From Planctomycetota bacterium (lineage in GTDB: Bacteria; Planctomycetota; B15-G4): a DNA stretch of 64,000 nt. The stretch lies in the NCBI GenBank assembly GCA_029259715.1, contig JAJDEP010000010.1, positions 124,001-188,000 of the forward strand, in the 5' to 3' direction. This document shows, one piece after another, positions 23,671 through 33,104 of the stretch. Numbering within the stretch: the stretch's first letter is position 1; every line of letters begins with the position of its first letter. The translations under genes and the position numbers were made by a program. The notes under the pieces were generated by a model. The model was given only the letters and a program-made list of their open reading frames with translations, had not been told where the DNA came from and did no database searches.

Positions 23671-25044
23671 TCAGTTCACCACCACCGTCTTGGCGTTCAT
23701 GAATTCGCGCGGGCCCCAGAGACCGAGTTCGCGGCCGTAGCCGCTGTCCTTGATGCCGCCGAAGGGCCAGCGCGGGTCGCTCTTGACGGAGCCGTTGACG
23801 AAGCAGCAACCGGCGTCGAGCTGCCGCGACGCGATGCGCCGGCCGCGTTCCCGATCGCGGGTGAAGACGGCGGCGCCGAGGCCGAAGGGCGAGTCGTTGG
23901 CGATCTCGACGGCGTGGTCGGCGTCGCGGGCCGCGATCAGCGCGGCCACCGGGCCGAAGAGCTCGTCGTCATAGGCGGGCATGCCGGGCGCGACGTCGGC
24001 GAGCACGGTGGGCGGGTAGAACGCTCCGGGCCCGGGCGGGATCTCGCCGCCGAGCAGCATCCGCGCGCCCGCGTCCACCGAGGCGCGCACCTGCTCGTGC
24101 AGCTCGTCGCGCAGATCCGGGCGGGCCATGCAGCCGAGGGTGGTGGCCTCGTCGAGCGGATCGCCCACGCTGTGGGCCGACATGGCTTCGGTGAAGCGCG
24201 CCTCGAACTCCTCGCGCACCGCCTCGACGATCACGAAGCGCTTGGCCGCCACGCAGCTCTGCCCCGCATTGGTCAAGCGGCTGGCGACGCAGGCCGACAC
24301 CGCCTGCTCGAGATCGGCGTCCTCGAGGATCACGTAGGCGTCGGAACCGCCCAGCTCGAGCACCTGGGGCTTGAGCAGCTCGCCGGCGCGCCGGGCGACG
24401 GCGCGGCCCGCCGGCGTGGAGCCGGTGAGCGTGACCGCGCGCACCTCGGGCAGGGACAGCACCGCGTCGACCTGCTTCGAGCCGATCAACACCGTGCGCA
24501 GCAGGTCGCTCGGGAAGCCGGCCTGGCCCACGAGCTCCTCGATGGCGAGCGCGCACCCCGACACGTTGCTGGCGTGCTTGAGCACGCCCGCGTTGCCGGC
24601 CGCCAGGGCCGGCGCGAGGAAGCGGAACACCTGCCACAGCGGGAAGTTCCATGGCATCACCGCGAGCACCACCCCCAGCGGCTCGTACACCGTGAAGGCC
24701 TCGGGCCCGTCGGGGTCGCTGGGCAGGGGTTCGTCGGCCAGCATCGCCGGGCCGAACTCGGCGTAGTGTTCGCAGACCCACGCGCACTTCTCGACCTCGC
24801 CGCGACCGTCCCGCACGGGCTTGCCCATCTCGCGGGCCATGAGCGTGGCCAGCTCGTCGGACCGGGCGCGCAGGGCCTGCGCCAGTCGGACCAGGGCGGC
24901 GCTGCGTTCGCTGTGGTCGCTGTGCTTCCACTTTGCCTGCGCCGCCGCGACGGCCCTGACGATCTGCGCGGCCTGTTCATCGGTGTGACTCTCGTAGCGC
25001 TGCAGCTCTTCTCCGGTGGCCGGGTTCACGCTCACGTTGGTCAT
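23671..25044 (-). CDS. NAD(P)-dependent succinate-semialdehyde dehydrogenase-like ALDH
   Basis: Aldehyde dehydrogenase, 457 aa, oxidising an aldehyde to the acid. The Rossmann part includes VMPWNFPLWQVFRF and VLKHASNVSG, the general base Glu230 is in VLELGGSDA and the catalytic Cys264 in NAGQSCVAAKRF. Length and motifs are closest to the Sad/GabD succinate-semialdehyde branch. The start overlaps the stop of the upstream TPP-enzyme gene by ATGA. That gene pair, with the same order of activities, is known from the cyanobacterial 2-oxoglutarate decarboxylase/SSADH bypass of the TCA cycle, so succinate semialdehyde is the likely substrate (inference). Confidence 0.88.
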   Translation of the reverse strand: MTNVSVNPATGEELQRYESHTDEQAAQIVRAVAAAQAKWKHSDHSERSAALVRLAQALRARSDELATLMAREMGKPVRDGRGEVEKCAWVCEHYAEFGPAMLADEPLPSDPDGPEAFTVYEPLGVVLAVMPWNFPLWQVFRFLAPALAAGNAGVLKHASNVSGCALAIEELVGQAGFPSDLLRTVLIGSKQVDAVLSLPEVRAVTLTGSTPAGRAVARRAGELLKPQVLELGGSDAYVILEDADLEQAVSACVASRLTNAGQSCVAAKRFVIVEAVREEFEARFTEAMSAHSVGDPLDEATTLGCMARPDLRDELHEQVRASVDAGARMLLGGEIPPGPGAFYPPTVLADVAPGMPAYDDELFGPVAALIAARDADHAVEIANDSPFGLGAAVFTRDRERGRRIASRQLDAGCCFVNGSVKSDPRWPFGGIKDSGYGRELGLWGPREFMNAKTVVVN

Positions 25045-26696
25045 GACTGCTGCTCCATCCGGCGCCGCACGTCCTCGGCCAGGTCCTCGGCCAGGCGATC
25101 GTTCTCGTCGTTGTCCACGGGGCAGTCCACCACCACCACGCCGCCCGCCTCGAAGCCCCGACGCAGGGTGTCGGCCAGCCCGTCGTCCTCACCCACGCGC
25201 AGGCCGAGGGCGCCGTAGGCCTGCGCGTACTTCACGAAGTCGGGGTTGCCGAAGCTCAGGCCGTGCTCCGCGAAGCCGTCCATCTTCTGCTTCCAGCGGA
25301 TGAACCCATACGCGTCGTCGCGCAGGATCAGCACCACCAGGTCGAGGCCGAGCCGCACGGCGGTCTCGAGATCCTGGCTGTTCATCATGAAGCCACCGTC
25401 CCCCGCCACCACCAGCACGCGCCGGTCGGGTTGCAGCAGCTTGGCGGTCATGCCGGCGGCCAGGCCCGCGCCCATGGTGGCCAGGGCGTTGTCCAGCAAC
25501 AGCGTGTTGTCGGCGTAGGTGCTGTAGCCCCGGGCGAACCAGAGCTTGGCGATGGTGTTGTCGAGGCTCACCACGTCGTGCCGCCCCATGACGGCGCGCA
25601 CGTCGTGCACCACGCGCTGGTAGGGCACGGGCACGCAGTCGTCGCAGGTGGCCGGGTGCAGCATGCCGTCGAGGATCTCGCGCAACCGAGCCTGCGCCGC
25701 ATCGGCGAAGTCGACGTCCCCGAGGCGCGCGCCCAGGCCCTCGAGGCTCGCGGCGATGTCACCCACCAGCTCGCATTTCGGGTTGTAGGCCAGGTCGGGC
25801 TCGGCCTCGGTGAAGTCCACGTGCAGGATCTGCTTGTCGTGGTTTCCGTTCCACACCGCCGGCGGATACTCGACGATGTCGTAGCCCACGCAGATCACCA
25901 GGTCGGCGCGCTCGATGGCCACGTGGGCCCCGTCCTGCTTGTGCAGGCCCAGGCTGAACAGGCTGCGCGGGTGGTCGTCGGGCAGCACGCCCTTGCCGGT
26001 CTGGGTGGCCACGGCGCCGATGCCTGTGGTCTCGACGAAAGTGCGCAGCTGCACGCCGACCCGCTTGCGGTTCGCGCCGGCCGACACGAGCAGGACCGGG
26101 CAACGCGCCGCACGGATCAGCCCGGCGGCCTCGTCCAGCGCGGTCCCGTCGGCGATGGGCCGGCGCGCGACGACGCGACGCTGGGGCGCCCCGTCGGGCA
26201 CGTCCTCGCCCGCCACGTCCTCGGGCAGCTCCAGGTGCACGGCCCCCGGTCGCTCGCCCTCGGCCACCTTGAAGGCGTGGCGCACGAAGCGCGGGATCGA
26301 GGCGCCGCTGCTGATCGATTGGCTCCACTTGGTGAGCGGTTCGAAGCAGCCGACCACGTCCACCAGTTGGAAGTTGCCTTGCCGGTTGTCGTGCAGCGCC
26401 TTCTGGCCGGTGATGGCCACCAGGGGCATCCCGCCCAATTGCGCATGGGCGATGCCCGTGAGCAGGTTCGTGGCCCCCGGGCCGAGGGTCGAGAGGCACA
26501 CACCCGCACGGCCGGTGAGACGCCCGTGGGTCGCCGCCATGAACGCGGCGTGCTGCTCGTGCCGCGTGACCACGAACTCGATCGGGCTCTTACGCAGCGA
26601 CTCGAGCAGGTCGAGGGTCTCCTCCCCCGGCACGCCGAACACGTGGGTCACGCCTTCCTCGGCGAGACAGGCGACGAACAGGTCTGACGCATTCAC
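25041..26696 (-). CDS. TPP-dependent decarboxylase, acetolactate synthase-like; possible 2-oxoglutarate decarboxylase
   Basis: Thiamine-diphosphate enzyme, 551 aa from GTG 26696. The N-terminal PYR domain has FGVPGEETLDLL and the catalytic Glu47 in TRHEQHAAFMA; the central domain reads CPVLLVSAGANRK; the C-terminal PP domain has GDGGFMMNSQDLETA with RDDAYG where Asn is usual. It would be called an acetolactate synthase large subunit, but no small regulatory subunit or ilv gene is near. The partner instead is a semialdehyde dehydrogenase overlapping by 4 bases, matching the 2-oxoglutarate decarboxylase/SSADH pair described in Synechococcus. Acetolactate synthase or another 2-oxoacid decarboxylase remain possible. 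Confidence 0.82.
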   Translation of the reverse strand: MNASDLFVACLAEEGVTHVFGVPGEETLDLLESLRKSPIEFVVTRHEQHAAFMAATHGRLTGRAGVCLSTLGPGATNLLTGIAHAQLGGMPLVAITGQKALHDNRQGNFQLVDVVGCFEPLTKWSQSISSGASIPRFVRHAFKVAEGERPGAVHLELPEDVAGEDVPDGAPQRRVVARRPIADGTALDEAAGLIRAARCPVLLVSAGANRKRVGVQLRTFVETTGIGAVATQTGKGVLPDDHPRSLFSLGLHKQDGAHVAIERADLVICVGYDIVEYPPAVWNGNHDKQILHVDFTEAEPDLAYNPKCELVGDIAASLEGLGARLGDVDFADAAQARLREILDGMLHPATCDDCVPVPYQRVVHDVRAVMGRHDVVSLDNTIAKLWFARGYSTYADNTLLLDNALATMGAGLAAGMTAKLLQPDRRVLVVAGDGGFMMNSQDLETAVRLGLDLVVLILRDDAYGFIRWKQKMDGFAEHGLSFGNPDFVKYAQAYGALGLRVGEDDGLADTLRRGFEAGGVVVVDCPVDNDENDRLAEDLAEDVRRRMEQQS

Positions 26697-26800
26697 GGGC
26701 AGGTCTTCACGGGCAATCCTCGACGGGTGCGGGCGCCCACGATAGCGCTTTCCGTGTCGGCACCGGGTCGCGGGCCCCCTCCACCCAGCCGTCGCCCGCC

Positions 26801-27844
26801 CTACAGGGTGCACATCTCGTTGTTGTCGAAGTTGCGCCCGTAGAAGCCCATGTAGTCCACCTTGCGCTCGAGCGCTTCGATCACGTAGCGGCTGAAGTTG
26901 ACCTTGGTGAACTTCTGCGCGCTGCCGAGACCACCGGGACTGAACACGTTGATCTCCATCAGCTTGTCGCCGACGATGTCGAGGCCCACCAGGAACATGC
27001 CGTCCTGGACGAGCTTCGGTCGCACGATCTCGGCGATGCGGAGATCGGCGTCGGTGACCTCGGCCTCGGCCAGACGACCGCCGGCGTGGATGTTGCTGCG
27101 CATGTCGTCGCCGCCGCGGCGCCGTCGGAACGCGCAGAACTTGCCCTTCACCCGCAGGGGCCTGCCGTTCATGACGAACAGCCGCATGTCGCCCTCCGAG
27201 GCCGCCGGCAGGTATTCCTGGGCGATCACGTAGCCATCGCGGCTGACCGCGTCGATCATCTGGTTGAGGTTGGGCAGGTCGTCGGGACGGATCAGGAACA
27301 CGCTCGCCCCGCCTGAGCCCTGCATGGGCTTGATCACGATCTTGCCCAGCTCCTTGATCATGGAGCGGATCTCGCCCCGGTCCCGGGTGATCAGCGTCAC
27401 GGGCCGCACCTCGGCGGGGAAGAGCTGGAAGTAGAGCTTGCTGCCGGCCTTGGCCAGGCCGTTGGGATCGTTGACGACGATGACGCCCCGGCGCGCGGCC
27501 ATGCGGCCGAACTCGTGCGCGACGGTCGCGGCCCATGGCCGCGTCATGACGTCGTCCGAGGGCACGTTGCGCAGCATCAGCACGTCGAGGTCGCCCACGG
27601 TGATGCGCTCGGTGCGCGAGGTCTTGCCCTGCAGGTCGGCCAGGTAGGTCTCTTGGGACTTGTACTTCTTCGGCGCGATGGCCTTGGCCCGGGCGCGGAT
27701 CGATTCATCGAGGTCGTAGGCGAGATCGCCCACGCCCATCACGAAGACCTCGTGGCCGCGAATGGCCGCTTCGCAGCCGAGGCGTGTCGTCGTGAAGCCG
27801 GCGGCTTCGGTCATGACGTCGTTGACCAGGAACCCAATTTTCAT
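26801..27844 (-). CDS. GshB-like ATP-grasp ligase
   Basis: Glutathione-synthase-type ATP-grasp protein, 347 aa, with AAGGAG before ATG 27844. The N-terminus MKIGFLVND, RGHEVFVMGVGDL and the ATP-grasp core (VIKPMQGSGGASVF, DMRLFVMNGRPL, then LDIVGDKLMEINVFSPGG) line up with GshB. A tail of about 30 residues, FSRYVIEALERKVDYMGF and beyond, exceeds the usual length. No gshA is nearby, so the product could be another gamma-glutamyl or amide-linked peptide. It is 104 bases upstream of the TPP-enzyme gene on the same strand. Confidence 0.82.
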   Translation of the reverse strand: MKIGFLVNDVMTEAAGFTTTRLGCEAAIRGHEVFVMGVGDLAYDLDESIRARAKAIAPKKYKSQETYLADLQGKTSRTERITVGDLDVLMLRNVPSDDVMTRPWAATVAHEFGRMAARRGVIVVNDPNGLAKAGSKLYFQLFPAEVRPVTLITRDRGEIRSMIKELGKIVIKPMQGSGGASVFLIRPDDLPNLNQMIDAVSRDGYVIAQEYLPAASEGDMRLFVMNGRPLRVKGKFCAFRRRRGGDDMRSNIHAGGRLAEAEVTDADLRIAEIVRPKLVQDGMFLVGLDIVGDKLMEINVFSPGGLGSAQKFTKVNFSRYVIEALERKVDYMGFYGRNFDNNEMCTL

Positions 27845-28161
27845 CGCGTCTCTCCTTGCTGGTTTCAGATCGTGTCGAGTTCCCCGAGCACACCTTCGAA
27901 GGTGCTTCCGAGCGCTGTCCTGCTGAACTGCTCGTGCGCCTCGGGCGGGTCGCTGGGCGATCTTCCGAGGTGCTCGTGGTGACCGCGGCGCTCCCGATGT
28001 CCGCGGCTTCGCAACCGCCCTCGATGGGCGTTCGATCGAGCACCCTATGATGAACAGGGTCATCAATGCATTAGAAATCGGTAATCCGATGTGTCCTTTC
28101 GCTATACTGCTCTTTCGTCGCCTCGCGTCCCCTTCGGCCCTCACGGCCATCGCTGCTGCCG
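27845..28161. promoter_or_regulatory. Divergent promoter region with 14-bp palindrome
   Basis: The 317 bases between the divergent GshB-like and enhancer-binding-protein-like genes hold no gene. An AT-rich patch near 28050-28108 includes the palindrome ATCGGTAATCCGAT (28077-28090) and, 12 bases further, TATACT (28103-28108), a good -10 for the rightward gene; no strong -35 is seen 17 bases before it, where the palindrome lies. The palindrome is therefore a candidate operator or activator site. Confidence 0.45.
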
Positions 28162-29613
28162 ATGCTCCTCCGAATCCTGCTCTGCCTGCCCGAACCGACG
28201 CGCCAGGAGCACGTCCGCAAGGCCCTCGGGCGCCGAGCCCTCGTCACACGCGCCGCCAACGCTGAAGAGTTGTGGGACGCGCTGCGTGGGGACGTCTTCG
28301 ATCTGGCGATCCTGAGCGCGGACGCCCTGAGCCCCGATCCGCTGGCCTCCCTGCGGACCATCCTGGGCGTGTCGGACGGCCCGGATGTGATCCTCATCGC
28401 GCCCGGCGATCCGGAAGCGATTAGCGCCTACCTGGCGGCCGGCTGCCTCGCCGTGCTCGACGCGGGGCTGGGCGACGGCGATCTCATCGCCGCCCTGGAG
28501 GCGGTGACCACCCGTGCGAGCTCGACACGCGACCGCCGTGTGGTCGCCAACGCGCGCATCGATCGTCGCATCGACGCCATGGGAACGAGCAGCCCCGCCA
28601 TCCGTCGCTTCCAGGATGTGACCCGGCGCATCGCGGCCGGCGACTCGCCGGTCCTGATCCAGGGCGAGCCGGGCACGGGCAAGACCTGGCTCGGTCCCGT
28701 CATCCACCGCGAGAGCCCGCGGGCGAGCGGCGCTTTCCACAGCCTGCGCTGCAGCGACGTCGAGGCCGAGGCGCTCGAGGTCTCGTTGTTCGGTCACGCG
28801 GCGGACGCGCTCCCGGGGCCGCCCGCCGCTGAGCGGGGCATCCTGGAGCGGGCCCATCGCGGCACGCTGTTCCTCGAGCGCATCGACGGGTCGCCGTTGA
28901 GTTTTCAGCTGAAGCTGCTGCGCTACCTCGACGAAGGCAGGAGCCGGCGGGTCGGAGGACAGACCTGGAGCCATGTTGACGTGCGCCTGCTGGCATCCGT
29001 CGGGGACGACCCGGCCGCGCACGTCGAAGCCGGGACCCTGCACCCGGATCTCTACCGCCGCATCGGCCTGGTCAACCTCACGCCCCCACCGCTGCGCGAT
29101 CGACCCGAAGACGTGGCCGAGCTCGCATTGTCCGCACACCACAAGTGCAGCGCGCGGTACGGCCTGGCCGTCCAGGGCTTCACGGCCGCCGCGCTGGAGG
29201 TCCTGCAGCAGCACACCTGGCCGGGCAACGTGAGCGAGCTGTGGAGCGTGGTCGAGCGCTCCACGCTGCTCTGCCGGGGCGAGCGGATCACGGTCGAAGA
29301 CCTGCCGCCCGACATCGTTTCTCATGGGGAGGGCCGCTCGAGCGACGGATTCCTCGTTCTCGACGCCCCGTGGCTGCATGATTCCTCCCAGCTCCCGACG
29401 CTGCGGGAGCTCCAAGCCCAGTCACTCGAGGTCGTCGAACGGGCCTACCTGACGCAACTGCTGAAGTCTGTTTACGGCCGCGTGGCCGAGGCCGCCCGAC
29501 GTGCGGAGGTCGACCCGCGTTCCGTGTACCAGCGCATGCGCCGCTTCGGGCTGCGCAAGGAGGACTTCAAGTTGCCCCGCCCCCCGCTGCGCCGGAAACC
29601 TCGCGACACATGA
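28162..29613 (+). CDS. Degenerate NtrC-type (bEBP-like) regulator
   Basis: Three-domain regulator, 483 aa, of the NtrC plan with key residues lost. The receiver-like domain (1-120) has Ser52 in LAILSADALS at the phosphoacceptor Asp position. The AAA+ domain keeps Walker A GEPGTGKTW (168-176) and the arginine-finger region DLYRRIG, but Walker B is GTLFLER instead of GTLFLDE, and the sigma-54-contacting GAFTGA loop is absent: the segment after LFGH reads AADALPGPPAAERG. A Fis-type HTH closes the protein (GRVAEAARRAEVDPRSVYQR). It overlaps the MscS-type channel gene by ATGA. Probably a sigma-54-independent regulator; start codon has a weak ribosome site. Confidence 0.82.
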   Translation: MLLRILLCLPEPTRQEHVRKALGRRALVTRAANAEELWDALRGDVFDLAILSADALSPDPLASLRTILGVSDGPDVILIAPGDPEAISAYLAAGCLAVLDAGLGDGDLIAALEAVTTRASSTRDRRVVANARIDRRIDAMGTSSPAIRRFQDVTRRIAAGDSPVLIQGEPGTGKTWLGPVIHRESPRASGAFHSLRCSDVEAEALEVSLFGHAADALPGPPAAERGILERAHRGTLFLERIDGSPLSFQLKLLRYLDEGRSRRVGGQTWSHVDVRLLASVGDDPAAHVEAGTLHPDLYRRIGLVNLTPPPLRDRPEDVAELALSAHHKCSARYGLAVQGFTAAALEVLQQHTWPGNVSELWSVVERSTLLCRGERITVEDLPPDIVSHGEGRSSDGFLVLDAPWLHDSSQLPTLRELQAQSLEVVERAYLTQLLKSVYGRVAEAARRAEVDPRSVYQRMRRFGLRKEDFKLPRPPLRRKPRDT

Positions 29614-32600
29614 GGACGGGCGTGAGCAAGAAAGGTGTCATGCACGTCTCCCTCCGAATCATCGTGGCCGCACTCGCCTGGGGCGGGGTGCTGCTCGAGC
29701 CTGCGCCCGCCGCGGCCCAGGCCGTTCCCAACACCACCGAACTGATCGCCCTTCCGGGGCAGGACGGCATCACCCGCGAGGTCGCCCAGCAGCGCATCGG
29801 AGAGCTCGAGTCGGTCACCGACCCGGACGACGGACAGCGCGCCCGGCTCATCGAGACCTACCGGCAGATCGTCCAACGGCTCGAGACGCGCCTGACCAAT
29901 GCCGAACGGACCGAGGCCTTCCGCGCCGCCATCGAATCCGCCCCGCTGGAAGTGACGCGCCTGCGGACGGAGCTGGCCGCCGCCCGGGCCGCCGCGCCGA
30001 AGGACACGGTGCTCGACCCCGCCGCCACCGCGGACGGCCTGCAGCAGCGGTTGACCCAGGTCCAGGCCGAGCTGACCGAGCTGCGCACCCAGCTCGCGGA
30101 CCTCGACCGGCGCATCGGCGAAGAGCGCGAGCGGCCCGCCAAGGCCGAGCAGCAGCGTGCGGAGGTGCGCACCACCCTGGCTCAGCTCGCCGTGGATCTG
30201 GCCGCCCCCGAGCCCACGCCCGACGCGCCCGAATCCGTCCGCGCCGCGCGCGGGCTGCTGATCGCGCGCCACCGTTCGCGCACCGTCGAGCTGGCCATGC
30301 TCGAACAGGAACTGCTCAGCAACCCCGCGCGGGTGCTCGCGCTGGAGGCCCTGCGCGACCTCACCGTCTGGCGCGTCGCCGACGCCGAGGCCCGTGCGGT
30401 GCGGGTGGAGGGCTGGCTCAGCCAGGTGCGGCGCACCGAGGCCGACCGCGCCCGCATGACCGCCGAACGCCTGAGCCAGGAGGCCACGGGCAAGAACGCG
30501 CTCATCGTCATGCTGACCGGGCAGATCGCCGAGACGACCCGCGCCACCCAGCAACTGCTGCACCGCAGCGACGAGCTGCGGGCGGAGCGCCAGAAAGTCG
30601 ACGAGCGCCTGAGTCGGACTGAGGAGGACCTGCGCGAGACCAAGCGCTCCATGGACCTCGGCATCACGGGCTCGCTCGGCACGGTGCTGCTCGAGCGGCG
30701 ACGCCAGTTGCCCAGCGCGCGTTCGCTGCAGCGCGCGGCGGCGGAGCGAGCGGGCCGGGTCGCCGCCGAGCGGTTGAAGCTGTTCACCGACGAGCGGGAG
30801 ATCAAGGCCCTGGCCGATCCCGCCCGCGTCATCGAGGGCCTGATGAAGCGGCCCGAGGCGGTGGGCCTCGACGCCACCAACGACGCCGACGTGCTCACGG
30901 AGCTGCTGGAGAAGAAGACCGAGAGCCTGACCCAGCTGCAGAAGGCGCGGCAGGACCACCTGAACCTGATCGGCAACCTCGAGGCGCGCGAGGCGGCGCT
31001 GCTGTCCGTCGCGCGTGAGCTGGCGGCCATCCTCGACGAACGCTTGCTGTGGATCCCGAACGCCCCGCCGGTGAGCCGTGCCACCTTCGGCCGCCTGGGC
31101 GGAGACCTGGTCTGGCTGAGTTCATCCTCCCTGTGGAGTCAGGCTCTCGATGCCCTGACCGAGGATTTCGAGGCGCTCACCGCCGGCTACGCTCTGTTCG
31201 GGCTCGCACTGCTCGGCCTGTGGGTCCTGCGGATCCGCATGCGCACCCGCTTGCAGGCGATCGCCGGCCTCGTCGGCAAGGTGCGCACCGACAGCATCCT
31301 GCTCACGATCCAGGCGCTGGTGCTGCTGGCACTGCGCACCGCACCCTTGCCGGCGGCGGCCGCGCTCCTGGGCTGGCGACTCGGGCGCGCGGGGGCATCC
31401 ACCGATCTCTCCAAGGCCATCGGTGTCGGCCTGATCACGGCGGCGGTGGTCGGGTTCGTGCTGCAGTTCCTGCGCGAGCTCTGCCGCGAGAGCGGCATCG
31501 CCCGCGCCCACTTTCACTGGGGCAAGCGCACCGACCGCCTCGTGCGACGCGAGCTGCTCTGGTTCCTGGCCGCCGCCATCCCCACCGGCTTTGTGGTCGC
31601 CCTGATCCAGCAGCAGCCCGACGGGTTGTTGAGATTCAGCCTCGGGCGACTCACGTTCATCGTGTTGATGCTCGCCACCGCGGTGCTGGGCTACCGGCTG
31701 CTGCACCCCCGCAAGGGTCTGTACCTCGCGGCCGATAACCTCAAGGGTTCGGCCTGGCTGCGGCTGACCCGCCCGATCTGGCTGCCCCTCGGCGTGCTCG
31801 GCCCGCTCGTGCTCGGCGCACTGGCCGCCTCGGGTTACTACTACGCCGCGCTGCAGCTCGAGATCCGGCTCAACCAGACCGTGCTGATCATCCTGGCCGC
31901 GCTGTTCCTGCACGCCTTCCTGCTGCGCTGGTTGCAGCTCTCCCAGCGGCGGCTGTCGAAGAAGCTGGCTGATGAGAAGCGCGCCGCCGCCTTGAAGAGC
32001 CAGGAGGGCGCGGAGGGCCTCGCCGAGGGCGCGGAGTACACCGAGTCCGCTGATGAGATCGACATGTTCGAGATCAAGGAGCAGACCAAGGACCTGCTGC
32101 GGGTCGTGATCGGCTTCCTGGTGTTGATCGGCTTCTACCTGGCCTGGGTCAGCGTCCTGCCTGCGCTGGGCGTGCTGAACCAGGTGGAGCTGTGGGACCA
32201 CACCGCCATGGTCGACGGCGTGGCCACCCAGGTCTCGACCACGTTGGCCAGCCTGGGCATGGCGCTGCTCCTGATCGTGATCACGGTCACGGCGGCGCGC
32301 AACATGCCCGGCTTCCTCGAGATCGCCGTGCTGCAGCGCTTGCCCCTCGATGCCGGCGCGCGCTACGCCACGCGCACGCTGACCTTCTACGTCATCGTCG
32401 CCACGGGCATCGTGCTGGCCTTCAACTCCCTCGGCGTGGGCTGGTCGTCGGTGCAGTGGCTCGTGGCGGCCCTCACGGTGGGACTCGGTTTCGGCCTGCA
32501 GGAGATCTTCGCCAACTTCGTCTCGGGCCTGATCATCCTGCTGGAGCGCCCGGTGCGGGTGGGCGACACGGTGACGGTGGCCAACGTGAGCGGGGTCGTC

Positions 32601-33086
32601 TCACGCATCCGCATGCGCGCCACGACCATCACCGACTGGAAGCGGCGCGAGCTGGTGGTGCCCAACAAGGCCTTCATCACCAACGAGCTGATCAACTGGA
32701 GCCTGTCGGACCCGATCATGCGGCTCGACTTCGTCGTCGGCATCGCCTACGGCTCCGACACGACCCTCGCGCACCAGACCATGCTCGACGTCGCCCGGCG
32801 CCACCCCATGGTGCTCGATCAGCCGGAGCCGACGGTCTTCTTCATCGGCTTCGGCGACAACTCCCTCGAATTCGAGGTGCGCATCTTCGTGAGCGAATCC
32901 AGCAACACCGGACGCACGCGCATCCTGCACGACCTGCACATGGCCGTGGATCAGGCCTGCCGCGACCAGCAGATCACCATCGCCTTCCCGCAGCGCGATC
33001 TGCACTTCAAGTCGAGCGAGACGGTGCTCCGTGTCGCCCTGGAGCCCGACGAGTCCGGCAAGGCCGGCAACTCCCCGAGCGCCTGA
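29610..33086 (+). CDS. Large mechanosensitive channel, MscS/MscK family
   Basis: Giant MscS-superfamily channel, 1158 aa. A signal peptide (ALAWGGVLLEPAPAAAQA) leads into a periplasmic coiled-coil region (about 40-480, rich in RLETRLTNAERTE-type heptads). About ten membrane helices follow (about 520-930), then the MscS pore helix and beta domain: GLGFGLQEIFANFVSGLI near 958 and LLERPVRVGDTV, with DWKRRELVVPNKAFITNELI. Such MscK-like channels release solutes on hypo-osmotic shock. ATG 29610 overlaps the preceding regulator; an internal ATG at 29640 is an alternative start. Coupled translation suggests the regulator and channel share expression. Confidence 0.9.
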   Translation: MRTGVSKKGVMHVSLRIIVAALAWGGVLLEPAPAAAQAVPNTTELIALPGQDGITREVAQQRIGELESVTDPDDGQRARLIETYRQIVQRLETRLTNAERTEAFRAAIESAPLEVTRLRTELAAARAAAPKDTVLDPAATADGLQQRLTQVQAELTELRTQLADLDRRIGEERERPAKAEQQRAEVRTTLAQLAVDLAAPEPTPDAPESVRAARGLLIARHRSRTVELAMLEQELLSNPARVLALEALRDLTVWRVADAEARAVRVEGWLSQVRRTEADRARMTAERLSQEATGKNALIVMLTGQIAETTRATQQLLHRSDELRAERQKVDERLSRTEEDLRETKRSMDLGITGSLGTVLLERRRQLPSARSLQRAAAERAGRVAAERLKLFTDEREIKALADPARVIEGLMKRPEAVGLDATNDADVLTELLEKKTESLTQLQKARQDHLNLIGNLEAREAALLSVARELAAILDERLLWIPNAPPVSRATFGRLGGDLVWLSSSSLWSQALDALTEDFEALTAGYALFGLALLGLWVLRIRMRTRLQAIAGLVGKVRTDSILLTIQALVLLALRTAPLPAAAALLGWRLGRAGASTDLSKAIGVGLITAAVVGFVLQFLRELCRESGIARAHFHWGKRTDRLVRRELLWFLAAAIPTGFVVALIQQQPDGLLRFSLGRLTFIVLMLATAVLGYRLLHPRKGLYLAADNLKGSAWLRLTRPIWLPLGVLGPLVLGALAASGYYYAALQLEIRLNQTVLIILAALFLHAFLLRWLQLSQRRLSKKLADEKRAAALKSQEGAEGLAEGAEYTESADEIDMFEIKEQTKDLLRVVIGFLVLIGFYLAWVSVLPALGVLNQVELWDHTAMVDGVATQVSTTLASLGMALLLIVITVTAARNMPGFLEIAVLQRLPLDAGARYATRTLTFYVIVATGIVLAFNSLGVGWSSVQWLVAALTVGLGFGLQEIFANFVSGLIILLERPVRVGDTVTVANVSGVVSRIRMRATTITDWKRRELVVPNKAFITNELINWSLSDPIMRLDFVVGIAYGSDTTLAHQTMLDVARRHPMVLDQPEPTVFFIGFGDNSLEFEVRIFVSESSNTGRTRILHDLHMAVDQACRDQQITIAFPQRDLHFKSSETVLRVALEPDESGKAGNSPSA

Positions 33087-33104
33087 GACGTTGCGCCGAA
33101 GGCC

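Noticed and set aside
25041-27536. A single 831-codon protein combining the TPP enzyme and upstream sequence
   Set aside because: The first 280 codons are the out-of-frame complement of GshB-like coding sequence on the same strand; the TPP enzyme clearly begins at MNASDLF (GTG 26696).
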